Shown here: positions 50,788 through 58,776 of the stretch, piece by piece | Numbering within the stretch: the stretch's first letter is position 1 | How the letters are laid out: every line of letters starts with the position of its first letter | From: Saccharothrix ecbatanensis | GTDB taxonomy: Bacteria; Actinomycetota; Actinomycetes; Mycobacteriales; Pseudonocardiaceae | Direction: 5' to 3' | DNA length: 64,000 nucleotides | Assembly: GCF_014205015.1 (NCBI RefSeq) | Contig: NZ_JACHMO010000001.1 | Span: 372,001 to 436,000 of the forward strand | Translations under genes and position numbers: made by a program | Notes under the pieces: model-generated | What the model was told of the DNA's origin: nothing | Databases searched by the model: none | Seen by the model: only the letters and a program-made list of their open reading frames with translations

Positions 50788-52284
50788 GTGCAGCCACTGC
50801 CCCCGAACGCTCCGTCGCGGATCGGCGACTACATGCTGCTCGCCGCGCTCGGACGCGGCGCGATGGGCTCGGTCTACCTGGCCCGGTCGCGCGGCGGCCG
50901 GCCGATCGCGGTCAAGGTCGCGCGGCCCGAGCTGGCGGACAACCCGGAGTTCCGCGAGCGCTTCCGCCGCGAGGTCGAGATGGCGCGCGCGGTCGGCGGG
51001 TTCTGGACCGCCACCGTGGTCGACGCCGACCCGGACGCCGAACGCCCCTGGATGGCCACCGAGTACATCGCCGGCCTGAGCCTGCACCAGGCCGTTCTCG
51101 ACCACGGTCCGCTGCCGGAACGCGCCGTGCGCCGCCTTGCCGCCGGTCTGGCCGAAGCGCTGGTGGCGATCCACGGCGCGGGCCTGGTGCACCGCGACCT
51201 CAAGCCGTCCAACGTGCTGCTGGCCGACGACGGCCCGCGCGTCATCGACTTCGGCATCGCCCGCGCCCTGGAGCACTCCGCGCTCACCGAGGCGGGCATC
51301 GTCTTCGGCACCCCCGGCTACCTGTCGCCGGAACAGGTCGTCGGCCAGAAGATCACCACCCAGAGCGACGTGTTCGCGCTCGGCTCGGTCCTGGTCTACG
51401 CCGCGACTGCCGGCGGGCCGTTCGGCGAGGGCGCCACGTCCGCGCTGGTCTACCGCGTGGTGCACCAGGAGCCGGACCTGTCCAAGGTGCCGCCGGGCCT
51501 GGTCCCGCTGATCGTGCCGTGCCTGGTCCGCGACCCGGCGCACCGCCCGACGCCCGCCCGGCTGCTGGAGCTGATCGGCCCGCCGTCGGCCGAACCGTCC
51601 TGGCTGCCCCCACGCATCCGCACCGTGGTCGAACAGCGGCACACCGAGCTGGGCAACCTGCCCGGCAAGCCGCCGACCAGGGTCATGGTGGAGGAGCCGC
51701 CGCCCAAGCCGCCGACGCTCGTCACGCCGGTGCCCGCGCCCGTCCGGATCGACCCGGACCGCAAGGAGATCCGGCCCACCGGGGTCCGGTTCAAGACCTC
51801 CCGCGCGGTGGGTGCGAGCTGGGCCGGCGCGAACCTGATGGCCGCGCTCGTCACCGCCGCCATCGCCAACCCGGACGCCGCCGCGCCGAACCCGGTGCGA
51901 CTGGCCGCGTTCCTCGGGTTCCTGCTGTTCGCGTTCGCCGCGGTCCGGCTGCTGGTCGGCGTGGCCAGCGCGCCGCTCACCGTGGACGTCGGCCCGGACG
52001 GCATCACGCTGTCCAACGGCAGCGAGTCGCGCCGCCTGCCGTGGTACGCGATCTCCCGCGTCAAGGTGGAGGCGCACCACGCCCGCCCGTGGCTGGTGGT
52101 CTGGCTGGTCAGCGCCGCCAAGACGCCGGAATCACTGGGCCGCGGCAGCTTCACCACGCACAAGGGCGGCCTGCGCGTCTACCCGATCTCGCACGAGCGC
52201 TACCGCAAGCGCCGCGACCGCGACGTGGTCGAACTGCGCTCGGCCCTGGCCTGGTACGGCTCGACCGTCTACGACCCGCGCTAA
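50788..52284 (+). CDS. Membrane Ser/Thr protein kinase with C-terminal PH-like domain
   Basis: 498 residues, GTG start. The Hanks-type kinase domain (about 12-265) has glycine loop GRGAMGSV, Lys43, HRDLKPSN with Asp137, DFG Asp154 and GTPGYLSPEQ. A Pro-rich linker (290-330) is followed by two membrane segments (about 343-361 and 371-393). A cytoplasmic beta domain (395-498) reads TVDVGPDGITLSNGSESRRLPWYAISRVKVE, like a bacterial PH domain. No PASTA repeats or outer sensor are present, so the short loop between segments is the only part outside. Its position after the glycosyltransferases makes envelope control plausible but unproven. Its end overlaps the convergent hydratase gene by 4 bp. Confidence 0.9.
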   Translation: MQPLPPNAPSRIGDYMLLAALGRGAMGSVYLARSRGGRPIAVKVARPELADNPEFRERFRREVEMARAVGGFWTATVVDADPDAERPWMATEYIAGLSLHQAVLDHGPLPERAVRRLAAGLAEALVAIHGAGLVHRDLKPSNVLLADDGPRVIDFGIARALEHSALTEAGIVFGTPGYLSPEQVVGQKITTQSDVFALGSVLVYAATAGGPFGEGATSALVYRVVHQEPDLSKVPPGLVPLIVPCLVRDPAHRPTPARLLELIGPPSAEPSWLPPRIRTVVEQRHTELGNLPGKPPTRVMVEEPPPKPPTLVTPVPAPVRIDPDRKEIRPTGVRFKTSRAVGASWAGANLMAALVTAAIANPDAAAPNPVRLAAFLGFLLFAFAAVRLLVGVASAPLTVDVGPDGITLSNGSESRRLPWYAISRVKVEAHHARPWLVVWLVSAAKTPESLGRGSFTTHKGGLRVYPISHERYRKRRDRDVVELRSALAWYGSTVYDPR

Positions 52285-53066
52285 CGGCCGCCGAACGTCG
52301 CCTTGCCCGGCCCGTCGGCGAGGAACGACCGCACCGCGCCGCGCAGGTCCTCCGTGTCGAACAGCTCGGCCGCGATCGCCGTGACGTGCTCGTTCGCCTC
52401 GGCCACGCCGCCGTTCTCGAAGTGCGCCAACACCCGCTTGGTCGCCGCGTGCGCCCGCGTCGGCCCGGTCGCCAGCGCGAGCGTGAACTCCAGCGCCGCG
52501 TCGTCGAAACCCTCGTCCGGCAGCACCCGGTTGACCGCGCCCCAGCGCTCCAGCGTGGCCGCGTCGTAGAGGTCGCCGGTCATCACGAACTCCTTGGCCC
52601 GGCCCACGCCCGCCCGCGCGGCCAGCCGCTGCGTGCCGCCCATGGTCGGCGTCAGCCCGACGACCTTCTCCACCAGGCCGAACTTCGCCCGTTCGGCGGC
52701 CAGCACGATGTCGCACGCCATCGCCAGCTCGAACGCCCACGTCAGGCACAGCCCGTGCGCGGCGAACACGGTCGGGAACGGCAGCTCGGCCACCCGGTCC
52801 GGCAGCTCCAGCATCTGGTCGAACAGCGCCTTCGCCCGCGCGGACGTCCGCTGCTCGGCGAAGAGCCGCACGTCGACACCGCCGCTGACGACCTTGCCCT
52901 CGAAGCGGATCAGCAACGCCCGCGCGGGACGTGCCTCCAGGTCCTCGACCGCCGCCTCCAGCAGGTCCTGCAACTCGGCGGTGTAGAGGTTCAGCGGGGG
53001 AGCGTCGACGGTGAGCACGGCCGGCCCGACCGCGTCCCGCTCCACGCGGACCAGTTGCGCTGCCAC
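52281..53066 (-). CDS. Enoyl-CoA hydratase/isomerase (crotonase) family protein
   Basis: 261 residues. The crotonase fold has the CoA-binding and oxyanion region FEGKVVSGGVDVRLFAE and the second oxyanion region FAAHGLCLTWAFELAMACDIVLA. The FGLVEKVVGLTPTMGGTQRLA segment carries the Glu position used for catalysis in hydratases; a distinct second catalytic Glu is less clear. Expected to hydrate or isomerise an acyl-CoA in fatty acid metabolism. The exact substrate is unknown. It is convergent with the kinase gene. Confidence 0.88.
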   Translation of the reverse strand: MAAQLVRVERDAVGPAVLTVDAPPLNLYTAELQDLLEAAVEDLEARPARALLIRFEGKVVSGGVDVRLFAEQRTSARAKALFDQMLELPDRVAELPFPTVFAAHGLCLTWAFELAMACDIVLAAERAKFGLVEKVVGLTPTMGGTQRLAARAGVGRAKEFVMTGDLYDAATLERWGAVNRVLPDEGFDDAALEFTLALATGPTRAHAATKRVLAHFENGGVAEANEHVTAIAAELFDTEDLRGAVRSFLADGPGKATFGGR

Positions 53067-53142
53067 GGAACGTGACTTTACACGCGTCCGTAATGCGGAA
53101 AACCATGTGTCCGAATGGCCCAGCGTGGGTGAAAATCCGCCC

Positions 53143-53610
53143 GTGACTTCTTGGACCGTTCAGCCGGAGCCGGTTGACAGCCCCCTCGCCGTAGCGGTGA
53201 TCCGAACCTACCTGGCGGACATCATCGAGCGGTACTACGGCCGTCCGGCCACGTCGGACGAGGTGGACCAGGCGATCGCCGACGACCCGACGGATGATCT
53301 AGCCGTCTTCCTGGTGGCCCGCCGCGACGGCGTCGTGCGAGGATGCGTCGGGTTCCGGATGGTCGGTCCCGAAAGTGCGGAACTGAAGAGAATGTTCGTC
53401 GACCCGACCGTCCGCGGCACGGGCGGGGGAGCGACGTTGCTCTCTGCGGCGGAACGTGCCGCTGTCTCATTTGGGGCTACCGTGATCCGCCTGGACACCC
53501 GCTCTGACCTGGTGGAAGCCCGCGCGTTGTACGCCCGGCACGGCTACCGCGAGGTGGCTCCGTTCAATGACGACCGCTATGCGGAGCACGGGTTTGAAAA
53601 GCGGCTATAG
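53143..53610 (+). CDS. GNAT family N-acetyltransferase
   Basis: 155 residues from the GTG at 53143; a GTG at 53107 in frame is an alternative. The GNAT core is visible: RDGVVRGCVGFRMV (beta 2-4), ELKRMFVDPTVRGTGGGATLL carrying the acetyl-CoA pyrophosphate loop (R-G-x-G-G-A type), and RLDTRSDLVEARALYARHGY. A typical PapI/YafP-like small-molecule or protein acetyltransferase; the acceptor is unknown. It diverges from the hydratase gene. Confidence 0.87.
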   Translation: MTSWTVQPEPVDSPLAVAVIRTYLADIIERYYGRPATSDEVDQAIADDPTDDLAVFLVARRDGVVRGCVGFRMVGPESAELKRMFVDPTVRGTGGGATLLSAAERAAVSFGATVIRLDTRSDLVEARALYARHGYREVAPFNDDRYAEHGFEKRL

Positions 53611-53651
53611 GGGTCATTGGATTCCCATATCACGGTTGTGAGTCCGCCCAC

Positions 53652-53680
53652 TTGACAGTGTATAAACGCCCCAGTTGAGT
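53652..53680 (+). promoter_or_regulatory. Sigma-70-type promoter for the YciI-LuxR gene
   Basis: A consensus -35 TTGACA (53652-53657) is followed after 17 bp by TTGAGT (53675-53680) as a weak -10. The surrounding 90 bp are markedly AT-rich for this genome. Start of transcription would be near 53687, about 20 bp before the ATG. Confidence 0.6.
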
Positions 53681-53708
53681 ATGCGGCGAAAGTCGGCCGC
53701 GGAATGAA

Positions 53709-54257
53709 ATGGGGATCAGTCCAGTGGCTTTCGCCGTTGAGTTGACATTTCGTGATGCGCGCCAGGTGCGGAGATCCATTCATCTCGCGCACCGGGAATA
53801 TTGGCGTCCGCTCGCCGAGCAGGGTGTGCTAGTCGGAACCGGCCCCTGGGCCGACGGTTCCGGCGTGTTGCTCATCGTGCAAGTGCCGGACGACGCCGCT
53901 GCCCGGGACCTGGTGCGCGGTGACCCGTACGTGCGATCGCAATCGATCGCCGAGGTGCGGATCCGTCAGTGGCACGTGTTACTCGGTGTGCCCGAAGGTG
54001 AGCGTGTGCCGGGCATCGTCCGGCCGCGCGACGGGCAGACCGCGGAAGCGCGTTCGCGTGAGCCGCTGACGCCGCACGAGCACCGGATCGCGCTGATGAT
54101 GTTGGAGGGCATGACGAACCGGCAGATAGCCGAGCACTTCTCGGTTTCCACCCGGGCCGTCGAACTCCACATCACCCGCATCTACCGGAAGCTCGACATC
54201 GGCAGGCGTGCGCAGCTCGCCGCGGCGATGCCGTGGGGACAGCGCTCCTACCTGTAG
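53709..54257 (+). CDS. YciI-like domain fused to a LuxR-type DNA-binding domain
   Basis: 182 residues from the ATG at 53709; a GTG at 53724 is possible. The N-terminal ferredoxin-like YCII domain (about 8-95) has REYWRPLAEQGVLVGTGPW and a GVLLIVQVPDDAAARDLVRGDPYV segment. The C-terminal LuxR/GerE HTH (about 118-180) has LTPHEHRIALMMLEGMTNRQIAEHFSVSTRAVELHITRIYRKL. The usual LuxR spacing is kept. It should be a transcription factor whose YciI part senses a small molecule or dimerises. This pairing is uncommon. A sigma-70-like promoter precedes it, and a hairpin follows its stop by 25 bp. Its targets are unknown; the binding-lipoprotein gene lies just downstream. Confidence 0.85.
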   Translation: MGISPVAFAVELTFRDARQVRRSIHLAHREYWRPLAEQGVLVGTGPWADGSGVLLIVQVPDDAAARDLVRGDPYVRSQSIAEVRIRQWHVLLGVPEGERVPGIVRPRDGQTAEARSREPLTPHEHRIALMMLEGMTNRQIAEHFSVSTRAVELHITRIYRKLDIGRRAQLAAAMPWGQRSYL

Positions 54258-54281
54258 GTGTGCGTGCCGGTCAGGCGTGGT

Positions 54282-54320
54282 GCCGCGAGGATCGACGGGA
54301 ACTTCCTAGCTCCTCGCGGC
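54282..54320 (+). terminator. Rho-independent-type hairpin after the YciI-LuxR gene
   Basis: A perfect 10-bp inverted repeat (GCCGCGAGGA / TCCTCGCGGC) with a 19-bp loop is followed by TTT. It lies 25 bp after the regulator stop, consistent with termination before the binding-protein gene. Confidence 0.65.
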
Positions 54321-54457
54321 TTTCACGGTGAACGGCGGGTACGGATCCACGCCCCAAAAGTTCACCGACCGTGCGGTATGTCACATCGCCAGGCGTTTCG
54401 GGCTACTTCTGTCAATACTCCGTACCCATCGGTAACGTGAGTGGCAGGAGTCCCGTC

Positions 54458-55681
54458 GTGCGCAACCTCGTCGTCGGCTGTGCCGTGCTCGCCTTGGTCG
54501 GCGTGTCCGGCTGCGCCGCCGAGGATGAGAAGCCGGTCAAGACCGGTCCGGGCGTCACCGCGGACACCATCTCGCTCGGCGTGCTGACCGACATGACCGG
54601 CCCTTTCTCGCCCACGTCCCTCATCCGGATCAAGGGCTACGAGCTGTTCCTGGGCGAGCTCAACGCACGCGGCGGCATCTGCGGGCGCAAGGTCGAGCTG
54701 AAGCAGGCCGACCACGGCTACGACGTCGACCGGGCGCTGGAGAAGTACTTCGAGCTGGAGCCCGAGGTGCTCGGGTTCATGGACATCACCGGCGCGCCGA
54801 TGACCGAGGCCATCGAGCCGGACCTGATGCAGACCCGGGCCATCGCCGCGCCCGCGTCCTGGTCGGCGACCCTGCTGGGCAACCCGCACATGGTCATCGT
54901 CGGCACGACCTACGACCTCGACGTGATCAACGGCCTGGACCACTTCAAGCGCACCGGGCTGATCAACGACGGCGACACCGTCGGGCACGTCCACCTCGAC
55001 AGCGACTACGGCGTCAACGCCCTCGAAGGCAGCACGTTCGTCGCCGAGCAGTGGGGCCTGAGGCTCATCGGGAAGGCCGTGGCGGAGACCGCCGACGTGT
55101 CGGCCCAGATCGCCGAGCTCCGGGCGACCGGCGCGAAGGCCGTGGTCCTCAGCACGTCGCCGCAGCAGACGGCGATCGCCGTGGCGACCGCCGAACGGCT
55201 CGGCTGGGACGTGCCGTTCCTGGTCAGCGTGCCCGGCTACGACCCGCAGATCCTCGCGACGCCCGCGGCGGGCGCCGTGGTCCAGCGGGTGCAGGTGGTG
55301 TCGCCGATCGCGCCGTTCTGGACCGACCTGCCGGGGCCGCGCGCGGTCGCGGAGGCGTTCACCCGCAAGCACCCCGACCTGACGCCGACCGGCTCCGTGG
55401 ACCACGGCTACGTGGTGGGCATGGCGTTCGCCGCGATCCTGGAGAAGGCGTGCGAGGCGCGGGAGCTGACCCGTGACGGCGTGCTGCGCGCGTTCCAGGA
55501 CACCAACGAGGTGGCGACGAACGACCTCACCGGTGACCTGCGGTTCTCGTTGGTCGGGCGGCCGTCCACGACCAAGTCCTACATCTCCCGGCCGGACCCG
55601 GCGACACCCGGCGGCCTGGCCGTGGTCGCCAACCTGTTCGAATCCGATCTGGTGAAGCTCAAGGGCACCCGCGCCAAGTAG
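54458..55681 (+). CDS. Branched-chain-amino-acid-type ABC substrate-binding lipoprotein (lone)
   Basis: 407 residues from the GTG at 54458 (GGCAGGAG upstream); the longer frame to 54371 is not signal-like. The lipobox VSGC anchors it outside the membrane. The mature part is a type I periplasmic-binding fold of the LivJ/Leu-Ile-Val class: ISLGVLTDMTGPFSP, GYELFLGELNARGGICGRKVEL, and a hinge region with TGAKAVVLSTSPQQTA. No permease or ATPase gene is adjacent. It may serve a transporter elsewhere or act as a sensor. The ligand is unknown. The neighbouring YciI-LuxR gene may regulate it, but that is inference. Confidence 0.87.
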   Translation: MRNLVVGCAVLALVGVSGCAAEDEKPVKTGPGVTADTISLGVLTDMTGPFSPTSLIRIKGYELFLGELNARGGICGRKVELKQADHGYDVDRALEKYFELEPEVLGFMDITGAPMTEAIEPDLMQTRAIAAPASWSATLLGNPHMVIVGTTYDLDVINGLDHFKRTGLINDGDTVGHVHLDSDYGVNALEGSTFVAEQWGLRLIGKAVAETADVSAQIAELRATGAKAVVLSTSPQQTAIAVATAERLGWDVPFLVSVPGYDPQILATPAAGAVVQRVQVVSPIAPFWTDLPGPRAVAEAFTRKHPDLTPTGSVDHGYVVGMAFAAILEKACEARELTRDGVLRAFQDTNEVATNDLTGDLRFSLVGRPSTTKSYISRPDPATPGGLAVVANLFESDLVKLKGTRAK

Positions 55682-55715
55682 TTTCCGCGTGCCGGCCGGG
55701 GGAATCCGGGTGGGC

Positions 55716-56156
55716 ATGATCGAGGTGCGCTTGACGGTGCCGGCGTCCGTGGAACGGGTGTTCGCGGTGCTGGCCGACGGGTGGTCCTACGCGGGCTGGG
55801 TGGTGGGCGCGGCGCACATCCGCGAGGTCGACGCCGGGTGGCCCGGCACCGGCACCCGGATCCACCACAGCGTCGGCGGGTGGCCGCTGGCCGTGCAGGA
55901 CGTGACCACGGTGCTGGACGTGGACCCGCCCCGGATGCTGGAACTGGAGGCGCGCGTGTGGCCGCTCGGCGCCGCCCGCATCCGGCTGGAACTCGCCGAA
56001 CGCCACGACGGCGCCGAGATCACCATGCGGGAGGAGGCCGTGAAGGGCCCGCCCGCGCTCCTCCCCCAGCAGGTCCAGTCCCTCTACCTGAGCCCGCGCA
56101 ACCGCGAATCCCTGCGCCGCCTGGCCGACCTGGCCGTCCGCAAGGGCCCGCGCTAG
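55716..56156 (+). CDS. SRPBCC (START-like) family protein
   Basis: 146 residues from the ATG at 55716, with GGGGGAA about 10 bp upstream; GTG at 55710 is an alternative. The polyketide-cyclase/START-like fold is suggested by VRLTVPASVERVFAVLADGW, then GWVVGAAHIREVDAGWPGTGTRIHHSVGGWP and the beta strands ending ELEARVWPLGAARIRLEL. Such proteins bind hydrophobic ligands. The ligand is unknown. It lies 32 bp after the binding-protein gene. Its stop overlaps the convergent oxidoreductase gene by 4 bp. Confidence 0.82.
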   Translation: MIEVRLTVPASVERVFAVLADGWSYAGWVVGAAHIREVDAGWPGTGTRIHHSVGGWPLAVQDVTTVLDVDPPRMLELEARVWPLGAARIRLELAERHDGAEITMREEAVKGPPALLPQQVQSLYLSPRNRESLRRLADLAVRKGPR

Positions 56157-57730
56157 TGGAACGTGCGTGACAGCGAGCGGATGAGGAGGCGGTAGGCGTC
56201 ACCGGCCAGTCCGTTGCGGGCCAGCGCGGCACGGGCCGCGTTCGCGCCGGGTGCGCCGTGGACGCCGCCGCCGGGGTGCGCGGACGCGCTGGCGAGGAAC
56301 AGGCGGTCCACCGGGGTGTCGCCACGGCCGAGGCCGGGCACCGGGCGGAAGATCAGCTGCTGGTGGATCGAGGCGGTGCCGGAGTTGATCGATCCGCCGA
56401 TCAGGCTGTGGTTGTGCGCTTCCAGGTCCGCCGGGCCGTGCACGACGCGCGCCCGGACGAGGTCGCGGAAGCCCGGCGCGTGCCGCTCCACCAGTTCCTC
56501 GACCTGGTCCGCCCGCCGCTGGAGCTGGTCCGCCGTCCACCGCTCACCGCGCGGCACGTGCGTGTACCCCCACGCCGTCTCCGTGCCCGCGGGCGACCGG
56601 GTCGGGTCGGTCGTCGTCATCTGGCCCATGATCACGAACGGCGTGCTCGGCACCTGCCCGCAGGCGATCTCGGTGCTGGTGAGCGACAAGCCGTTGAAAT
56701 CGCCTCCCAAGTGGACGGTCCCGGCGCCGCGCGCGCCCTCGGCGGTCCACGGGACGGGCCCGTTCAACGCCCAGTCCACCTTGATCGTCGCGTCGTCCCA
56801 CTCGAACCGCCCCAGGTCCGCCACCAGGCTGGGCGGCAGGTGCTCCGCCCCGACCAGCCCCAGGTACAGCGCCGGCGCGGGCACGTCCGCCAGCACCGCC
56901 TTGCGCGCCCGCACGAACCCGCCGTCCGCGTCACGCACGCCCAGCGCACGACCACCGGCCACGATCACCTGCGTCACCGGACGCCCGCACCGCACGACGC
57001 CGCCCAGCCGCCGCACCATCGCGCCCGTCAACGCCCCCGCCCCGCCCTCCGGCACGGGGTACCCGACGTCCTGCCCGAGCATCGACAGCAGCCACCCGAA
57101 CGCCGTGCTGCCCGCCTGGTCCGGCCCCAGGTCGGTGTGCATCGCGTTGCCCGCGAACAACAACGGCGCGCCCTCACCCGAGAACCGCTCGTCCCCGAAC
57201 GACCGCACCGACTGGAGGAACGACCGCGCGAACCGCAGCCCGCCGCCGACGCCCAGCACCCCGGCCAACGCGACACCCGCCCGGACCGGCGGGAACGGCC
57301 GCATCAGCACGTCGAGCAGGTGCGGGCGAAGGCGCAGCCACCGGTCGAACTCGGCCCGCCACGCGTCACCGTCACCAGCGCCGAACGACTCCACCGACGC
57401 CGCCGTCCGGTCCACGTCCTGCGACAGCACCACGGCCCGGTCGTCCGGCAGCACGTGCGCCAGCACGTCCGGCGCACGCCGCCACCGCAGCCCGTGCCGC
57501 TCCAGGTCCAGCCCGGTGATCACCGGCGACGCCGCGCCCAGCGGGTAGAACGCGCTGAACAGGTCGTGGTGGAACCCCGGCTCGGTCAGCTCCGCCGTCC
57601 GCACCGCGCCGCCCGGCTCGTCCGCGGCCTCCAGCACCAGCACGTCCCACCCCGCGTCGGCGAGCAGGTTCGCCGCGACCAACCCGTTCGGACCGGACCC
57701 GATGACCACGGCGTCCACGACATCGCTCAA
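56153..57730 (-). CDS. Phytoene-desaturase-family FAD oxidoreductase
   Basis: 525 residues. It starts at TTG at 57730, overlapping the upstream TGA (TTGA), with GGGAG 7 bp before. The dinucleotide motif VIGSGPNGLVAANLLADAG leads the FAD domain at about residue 8. LEAADEPGGAVRTAEL, FSAFYPLG and the C-terminal FAD motif near PGGGVHGAPGANAARAAL mark the carotenoid-type amine-oxidase-like fold. It may desaturate or saturate a polyprenoid or other lipid, but no carotenoid genes are nearby. Translational coupling to the epimerase gene suggests a shared lipid or isoprenoid task. Confidence 0.87.
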   Translation of the reverse strand: MSDVVDAVVIGSGPNGLVAANLLADAGWDVLVLEAADEPGGAVRTAELTEPGFHHDLFSAFYPLGAASPVITGLDLERHGLRWRRAPDVLAHVLPDDRAVVLSQDVDRTAASVESFGAGDGDAWRAEFDRWLRLRPHLLDVLMRPFPPVRAGVALAGVLGVGGGLRFARSFLQSVRSFGDERFSGEGAPLLFAGNAMHTDLGPDQAGSTAFGWLLSMLGQDVGYPVPEGGAGALTGAMVRRLGGVVRCGRPVTQVIVAGGRALGVRDADGGFVRARKAVLADVPAPALYLGLVGAEHLPPSLVADLGRFEWDDATIKVDWALNGPVPWTAEGARGAGTVHLGGDFNGLSLTSTEIACGQVPSTPFVIMGQMTTTDPTRSPAGTETAWGYTHVPRGERWTADQLQRRADQVEELVERHAPGFRDLVRARVVHGPADLEAHNHSLIGGSINSGTASIHQQLIFRPVPGLGRGDTPVDRLFLASASAHPGGGVHGAPGANAARAALARNGLAGDAYRLLIRSLSRTFH

Positions 57731-58776
57731 CGCACATCTCCCTGGCTCTGATGCACCGGCCGACCGAAGCCCAGTCTGCGCCACCAACTCTTGCGCCGCG
57801 GCGCGAGCGGCCCCCACGTGCCACGCCCCTCCGCGACCGCCGCCACGAACGACGTCAACGCCTCCTGTGGATCGTGCTCGGGCTCCCACCCCAGCGCCCG
57901 CGTCCGACCGCAGTCCACAAGGGACGCCTGGCCGGCCAGCAGCAACCACCCCGGATGCGCCGGCTGCAATCCCAGCCGCCAGGTCGGCCACATCACCGCG
58001 CGCAGCACCGGCAACGGCACCGGCAGCAGGAACCCGCCGAAGGCACGGGCCACCTCCGGCGCCCGTAACGGCGGATCGGCCGCGACGTTGAACGCGCCCA
58101 CCGCGTGCCGCCGGAGGATTACCAGGATCGCCCGCGCCACGTCCTGCGCGTGCACGACCTGCGCCCGCAGCCCCGGCCACAGCGGCACCGGCAGCCACCG
58201 CTTGCCCAACACCCGGGGCGGGATCAGCGGGCTCAGCGCCCACCGGCCGATCTCCGCGCCCGCGTCGGGCTGCACGACGGCGCAAGGCCGCACCACCGCC
58301 ACCCCCGCGCGCCCCTCCAGCATCCGTTCCAACTCGACCTTCTGCGCGCTGTAGGCACTCCCCGCCACCCCGCCGCGAGGCCAGTCCTCGTTCACGGGCG
58401 TCGACGCGGGCGTGTAGGCGGCGACCGACGACGCCACCACGACGTGCGGAACCCCAGCCCGTTCCGCCGCACGCAGCACGTGCGCGCTGCCGGTGATGTT
58501 GGTGCGCCGCATGTCCGGGTCACCCGGCGCGGGTTGCACCGCCCACGCCAGGTGCACCACCGCGTCCGCACCCTCGAACGCCCGCCCCAACACCACTTCG
58601 GCGGCCGGCGCCCCGATATCGCACGTCACCCAACCGGGCGAATTCGGTGGCACCCGCCGCGAGACGCCCACCACCGTGTCACCCGCGTCGGCGAGCACCC
58701 GGCACAGGGCCGTCCCCAGATTGCCGCTGGCGCCCGTGACGACGACCTTCATGGGCAGCCGGGTACCCCCGGTCAC
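57727..58776 (-). CDS. NAD-dependent epimerase/dehydratase (SDR) family protein
   Basis: 349 residues from the GTG overlapping the tex stop (GTGA); ATG at 58752, next to the motif, would give 341. The Rossmann motif is [21 protein letters not shown] with a Tyr-x3-Lys (AYSAQK) is present. A long C-terminal part has two hydrophobic patches and [12 protein letters not shown], suggesting loose membrane association. The family resembles actinobacterial NAD-dependent steroid or sugar epimerases; the substrate is unknown. Coupled to both tex and the FAD oxidoreductase. Confidence 0.83.
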   Translation of the reverse strand: MTGGTRLPMKVVVTGASGNLGTALCRVLADAGDTVVGVSRRVPPNSPGWVTCDIGAPAAEVVLGRAFEGADAVVHLAWAVQPAPGDPDMRRTNITGSAHVLRAAERAGVPHVVVASSVAAYTPASTPVNEDWPRGGVAGSAYSAQKVELERMLEGRAGVAVVRPCAVVQPDAGAEIGRWALSPLIPPRVLGKRWLPVPLWPGLRAQVVHAQDVARAILVILRRHAVGAFNVAADPPLRAPEVARAFGGFLLPVPLPVLRAVMWPTWRLGLQPAHPGWLLLAGQASLVDCGRTRALGWEPEHDPQEALTSFVAAVAEGRGTWGPLAPRRKSWWRRLGFGRPVHQSQGDVR

